64,000 nucleotides of DNA from assembly GCF_014903745.1 (NCBI RefSeq), contig NZ_JACVXA010000019.1, forward strand, positions 1-64,000, written 5' to 3'. Each line of letters begins with the position of its first letter. The first letter of the stretch is position 1. Below, one piece after another: positions 60,641-64,000 of this stretch. The notes beneath the pieces were generated by a model. The model was not told the DNA's origin. It was given only the letters and a program-made list of their open reading frames with translations, and did not search any database. The position numbers were made by a program, and so were the translations under genes. The stretch comes from Mangrovicoccus algicola. GTDB lineage: Bacteria; Pseudomonadota; Alphaproteobacteria; Rhodobacterales; Rhodobacteraceae.

Positions 60641-61552
60641 ATGCAGACCCGCCCGCTTCTTGCCGCCTTCGGCCTTGCCGCGCTTGTCGCGGGCAGCGCC
60701 GCCGCAGATCCTCTGAGCCTCGAGACCGCCCGCGGGCCGGTCGAGGTCGCCGGTCATCCCGGCACCATCGTGGCCTACGACACCGCCGCGATCGACACGC
60801 TGGACGCGCTCGGCGTGCCGCTGGCCGGGGCGCCGGCACCGCTTTACGTGCCCTATCTGGAACAGGCCGTGTCCGGCACGCCGACCGTCGGCACGCTGTT
60901 CGAGCCGGACCTGGAGGCGCTGGCGCAGATCGCGCCCGACCTGATCATCGTCGGCGGCCGTTCCGCCACGCAGCTGGAGTCGGTGGCGCGGGTCGCCCCG
61001 GCCGTCGACATGACCATTCCCCCGGACGACCTGGTCGGCGCCGTGCTGGCGCGGCTGGACAGCTATGGCCGCCTGACCGGACGCGAGGCGCAGGCCGAGA
61101 CGCTGGAGGCGGAGCTGCAGCAGAAGCTGGAGACCGCCCGCGCCGCCGTCGCGGGCAAGGGCAATGCGCTGGTGATCCTGACCAACGGGCCCAAGGTCTC
61201 GGCCTATGGCGCGGGCTCGCGCTTCGGCTGGATCCATACCGCGCTCGGCCTGCCGCAGGCGCGCGAGGGGCTCGATGCCCAGACCCATGGCGAGGCGGTG
61301 TCCTTCGAGTTCATCGCCGAGGTCGATCCCGACTGGCTGCTGGTGGTCGATCGCGGCGCGGCGGTGCAGGCCGAGGGCGAGAGCGCGGCGCAGACGCTGG
61401 ACAATGCCCTGATCCGCGAGACCAAGGCCTGGAAGAATGGCCATGTCGTCTATCTGGACCCCGCGCGGATGTATATCTCGGGCGGCGGCGTGCAGGCGAT
61501 GACCGGCATGCTGGACCAGATCGCGGAGGTCTTCTCCGCCGCCGGGGGCTGA
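60641..61552 (+). CDS. Siderophore/iron-chelate ABC transporter substrate-binding protein
   Basis: The 303-residue periplasmic protein has a signal peptide of about 22 residues (SAAA/DP). The type III helical-backbone binding fold is of the FatB/CeuE/YclQ kind: a VAYDTAAIDTLDALGVPLAG strand-helix, then QIAPDLIIVGGRSATQLESV in parts. It binds catecholate-type or similar ferric chelates. The ATG at 60641 follows an AGGAG. It heads a four-gene importer operon cut by the window edge. Confidence 0.88.
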   Translation: MQTRPLLAAFGLAALVAGSAAADPLSLETARGPVEVAGHPGTIVAYDTAAIDTLDALGVPLAGAPAPLYVPYLEQAVSGTPTVGTLFEPDLEALAQIAPDLIIVGGRSATQLESVARVAPAVDMTIPPDDLVGAVLARLDSYGRLTGREAQAETLEAELQQKLETARAAVAGKGNALVILTNGPKVSAYGAGSRFGWIHTALGLPQAREGLDAQTHGEAVSFEFIAEVDPDWLLVVDRGAAVQAEGESAAQTLDNALIRETKAWKNGHVVYLDPARMYISGGGVQAMTGMLDQIAEVFSAAGG

Positions 61553-61572
61553 CCGGCCGCACCGCCTGACGC

Positions 61573-62529
61573 ATGACCCGTCCGCTGCCTCTCACCTGCC
61601 TGCTGCTCGGGCTGCTGGTGCTGGCGTCGCTCTGCACCGGGGCGGCGTCGATGTCTCCGCTGCACCTGCTGGGCGACCCCGAGGGGCTGCGCCTGCTGCT
61701 GCTGAGCCGGGTGCCGCGCACCGCCGCGGCGATGCTGTCGGGGGCGGCGATGGCCGTGGCCGGGGTGATCCTGCAGCTTCTGGTGCGCAACCGCTTCGTC
61801 GAGCCGGGCACCACCGGCACGGTGGAGGCGGCGATGCTGGGGCTGCTGGCCGTCACCATGCTGTCCCCGGGAGCCCCGATCCTGGCCAAGATGGCCGTCG
61901 CGGCCGCCGCGGCCCTGGCCGGAATGGCGGGGTTCCTGGCGCTGATCCGCCGCCTGCCCCCGGAAGAGCCGCTGATGGTGCCGCTGGTGGGCATCATCTA
62001 CAGCGGCATCATCGGCGCGGGCACGACCTTCGTCGCCTACCAGGCCGACCTGCTGCAATATCTGGGCACCTGGATGAACGGCGAATTCTCCGGCGTGCTG
62101 GCGGGGCGCTACGAATTGCTGTGGCTGGCGGGGCTGGTGGCGGGGCTGGCCTATCTCTATGCCGACCGCTTCACCATCGCCGGACTGGGCCGGACCGCCA
62201 GCATCGGGCTGGGGCTGAACTATGCCCAGACGCTGTGGATCGGGCTGCTGACCGTCTCGGTTGTCACCGCCATGGTGGTGGTCACCGTCGGCGCGATCCC
62301 CTTCGTCGGGCTGGTCGTGCCCAATATCGTGGCGCGGATCATGGGCGACAACCTGCGCGGGTCGCTGCCGGTGATGGCGGCGATGGGCGCGGCGCTGGTG
62401 CTGGGCTCGGACGTGCTGGGACGGATCATCCGCTTCCCCTACGAAATCCCCGCCGGGACGATCTTCGGCGCGGTGGGCGCGGCGGTGTTCCTGTGGCTCC
62501 TGCTGGGACCGAAGCCGCGTGCCCGATAG
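61573..62529 (+). CDS. Iron-chelate ABC transporter permease (first, FecCD family)
   Basis: The 318-residue protein has about nine to ten membrane segments and FecCD motifs, with RVPRTAAAMLSGAAMAVAGV near the N-terminus and GAIPFVGLVVPNIVARIMG near the C-terminus. This matches the YclN-type subunit of the same transporter class. It overlaps the next gene by 11 bases. Confidence 0.9.
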   Translation: MTRPLPLTCLLLGLLVLASLCTGAASMSPLHLLGDPEGLRLLLLSRVPRTAAAMLSGAAMAVAGVILQLLVRNRFVEPGTTGTVEAAMLGLLAVTMLSPGAPILAKMAVAAAAALAGMAGFLALIRRLPPEEPLMVPLVGIIYSGIIGAGTTFVAYQADLLQYLGTWMNGEFSGVLAGRYELLWLAGLVAGLAYLYADRFTIAGLGRTASIGLGLNYAQTLWIGLLTVSVVTAMVVVTVGAIPFVGLVVPNIVARIMGDNLRGSLPVMAAMGAALVLGSDVLGRIIRFPYEIPAGTIFGAVGAAVFLWLLLGPKPRAR

Positions 62530-63460
62530 ACGCCTTCTCGCCCTTGCCGCCGCGCTGCTGGCGGCCTGCGCCTTCTTCCTGTTCTGGGGGCTGAAGGGGC
62601 CCGCGGGCTTCATCCTGGAACTGCGCGCCACCAAGCTGGCGGCGCTGCTGCTGGTGGGGGCGGCGACCGGGATCTCGACCGTGCTGTTCCAGACCGTCAC
62701 CGGCAACCGCATCCTCACGCCGGCGATCCTGGGCTTCGACTCGCTGTTCCTGCTGGTGCAGAGCCTGCTGGTTCTGGGCCTGGGCGGGCTGGGCTATGCG
62801 ATGGCCGACGGGGCGGGCAAGTTCCTCCTGGACACGGCGCTGATGATGGCCGCGTCGCTGGCGCTGTTCTCGCTGCTGACGGGGCGCGGGCGGGGCGATC
62901 TGCACCGGATGATCCTGGTCGGCGTGATCTTCGGCCTGTTCTTCCGCTCGATGACCGCCTTCGTGCTGCGGCTGATCGATCCCAGCGAATATTCCGTGAT
63001 CCAGTCCGCCATGTTCGCCAGCTTCGGCAGCATCGAGGCCGGGCACCTGGCGATGGCGGCGGCGCTGTTCGTGCCGGTGATGGCGGTGATCTGGCGGCTG
63101 GCCCCGGCGATGGACGTGATCGGGCTGGGCCGCGACAGCGCGGTCGGGCTGGGGCTGCGCTATGACCGGCTGTGCACGCTGGCGCTGCTGCTGGTGGCGG
63201 CGCTGGTGGCGGTCTCCACCGCGCTGGTCGGGCCGGTCAGCTTTCTCGGCCTGCTGGTCTCGGCGCTGGCGCATGAGCTGATGAAGACCCCGCGCCATGC
63301 GCTGCTGCTGCCGGCCGCGGCGCTGATTGCCGGGCTCATCCTGGTGATCGGACAGGGCGTGTTCGAGCGGATCCTCGGCCTGCAATCCACGCTCTCCGTG
63401 ATCATCGAATTCGCCGGCGGGCTCCTGTTCCTCTATCTCGTGCTCGGAGGCCGACGCTGA
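62519..63460 (+). CDS. Iron-chelate ABC transporter permease (second, FecCD family)
   Basis: The 313-residue protein has nine to ten membrane segments, TKLAALLLVGAATGISTVLFQ and GPVSFLGLLVSALAHELMKT, as in YclO-type permeases. It starts with GTG at 62519, inside the end of the previous gene. Its stop overlaps the ATPase start as TGATG. Confidence 0.9.
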   Translation: MPDRRLLALAAALLAACAFFLFWGLKGPAGFILELRATKLAALLLVGAATGISTVLFQTVTGNRILTPAILGFDSLFLLVQSLLVLGLGGLGYAMADGAGKFLLDTALMMAASLALFSLLTGRGRGDLHRMILVGVIFGLFFRSMTAFVLRLIDPSEYSVIQSAMFASFGSIEAGHLAMAAALFVPVMAVIWRLAPAMDVIGLGRDSAVGLGLRYDRLCTLALLLVAALVAVSTALVGPVSFLGLLVSALAHELMKTPRHALLLPAAALIAGLILVIGQGVFERILGLQSTLSVIIEFAGGLLFLYLVLGGRR

Positions 63461-64000
63461 TGATCGCCATTCGCAACCTCAGCCACCGCATCGGCGGGGC
63501 CACGATCCTGGACGAGGTGTCGCTGGACATTCCCCGCGGCGGCATCACCGCGATCATCGGACCGAACGGCGCGGGGAAATCGACGCTGATGGGGCTGGCC
63601 GCGCGGCTGATCCCGCTGCAGGACGGACGGGTGGAGATCGACGGGCAGGACATCGCCCGGACACCCACCGAGGAGCTGGCGCGGCGCCTGGCCATCGTCA
63701 CCCAGCGGGTGGGCGTGGCCAGCCGCCTGCGGGTGGGCGACCTGGTCGGGTTCGGGCGCTGGCCCCATCACCGCGGCCGCCCGGGCCCTGCCGATCACGC
63801 CGCGGTGGAACATGCGCTGGAGGCTTTCGATCTGACCGCCCTGCGGCACCGGTTCCTCGACGAGCTGTCGGGCGGGCAGAACCAGCGGGCCTTCATCGCC
63901 ATGGGGCTGGCGCAGGAGACCGAGTGGCTGCTGCTGGACGAGCCGCTGAACAATCTCGACATGTTCCATGCCCGCCGGCTGATGGCGCGGATCCACGCGC
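63460..64000 (+). CDS. Iron-chelate ABC transporter ATP-binding protein, partial
   Basis: About 180 residues are visible before the right edge. They show Walker A GPNGAGKST, a Q-loop in VTQRVGV, signature LSGGQNQRAFIAMGLAQ and Walker B WLLLDEPLNNLDM. This matches the FepC/YclP-type ATPase that completes the importer. The C-terminal part, including the H-loop, lies outside the window. Confidence 0.92.
   Translation, partial: MIAIRNLSHRIGGATILDEVSLDIPRGGITAIIGPNGAGKSTLMGLAARLIPLQDGRVEIDGQDIARTPTEELARRLAIVTQRVGVASRLRVGDLVGFGRWPHHRGRPGPADHAAVEHALEAFDLTALRHRFLDELSGGQNQRAFIAMGLAQETEWLLLDEPLNNLDMFHARRLMARIHA

Noticed and set aside
1-64000. CRISPR arrays, IS elements, prophage genes, tRNA or rRNA genes
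   Set aside because: Looked for by eye. No regular spacer-repeat pattern, transposase, integrase or recognisable RNA gene was seen; a tRNAscan or Rfam run would be needed to exclude small RNA genes.

Overview
The window is dense, very GC-rich bacterial chromosome with third-position G/C bias throughout. Gene content and style (many TRAP and ABC uptake systems, FCD-type GntR regulators, malonate and pectin catabolic operons) suggest an alphaproteobacterium of the Rhodobacterales, plausibly Paracoccus-like. This placement is inferred from gene content, not from a marker gene. I see no rRNA, tRNA, CRISPR, IS element or prophage gene. Almost everything is organised as transporter, catabolic enzymes and local regulator.

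Region 1 (1-17324) is the most unusual part. A peptide-type ABC importer (2695-8206) and a cytosolic gamma-glutamyltransferase-like amidase (8218-9681) precede a plus-strand operon. That operon encodes a heme-oxygenase-like diiron oxidase (HDO) with all six expected metal ligands, a [2Fe-2S] ferredoxin, an unrecognised 98-residue protein, a second ferredoxin, an aldehyde dehydrogenase, a TauE/SafE permease and an ornithine-cyclodeaminase-type enzyme (9927-14838). A convergent GntR regulator follows, then a GlcG/HbpS protein and a ferredoxin-fused FAD/NAD reductase (15794-17324). Variants of a CGGTATACAAT operator lie in front of five units here: the SDR gene, the importer, the amidase/oxidase divergent pair, the regulator gene and the reductase operon. 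They appear to form one regulon for import, hydrolysis and oxidative breakdown of an unknown amide- or peptide-like compound.

Region 2 (17456-31091) holds a five-gene polar amino acid ABC operon with its GntR regulator. Next is a complete malonate operon (TRAP transporter, malonyl-CoA decarboxylase, malonyl-CoA synthetase) with a divergent GntR gene, then a 2-hydroxyacid dehydrogenase/AraC pair divergent from a DASS anion transporter.

Region 3 (31088-51312) is a pectin/galacturonate island. One minus-strand operon encodes an oligogalacturonide-type ABC importer with GH4 alpha-galacturonidase (CHEV motif), GH28, GH105 and pectinesterase. A second encodes uxaC, a uronate-type TRAP transporter, kdgF, kduI, kduD and uxaA. 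A GntR-kdgK pair and an AraC gene regulate or complete the pathway. None of the pectin enzymes shows a clear secretion signal, so the oligomers appear to be processed inside the cell.

Region 4 (51377-64000) has a LIV-type ABC transporter in an operon with an acyl-CoA synthetase, a divergent hybrid histidine kinase/response regulator pair, and a siderophore ABC importer cut off by the right edge. Short perfect GC stem-loops follow six of the seven solute-binding-protein genes. Several convergent gene pairs end in hairpins built from their own stop codons.
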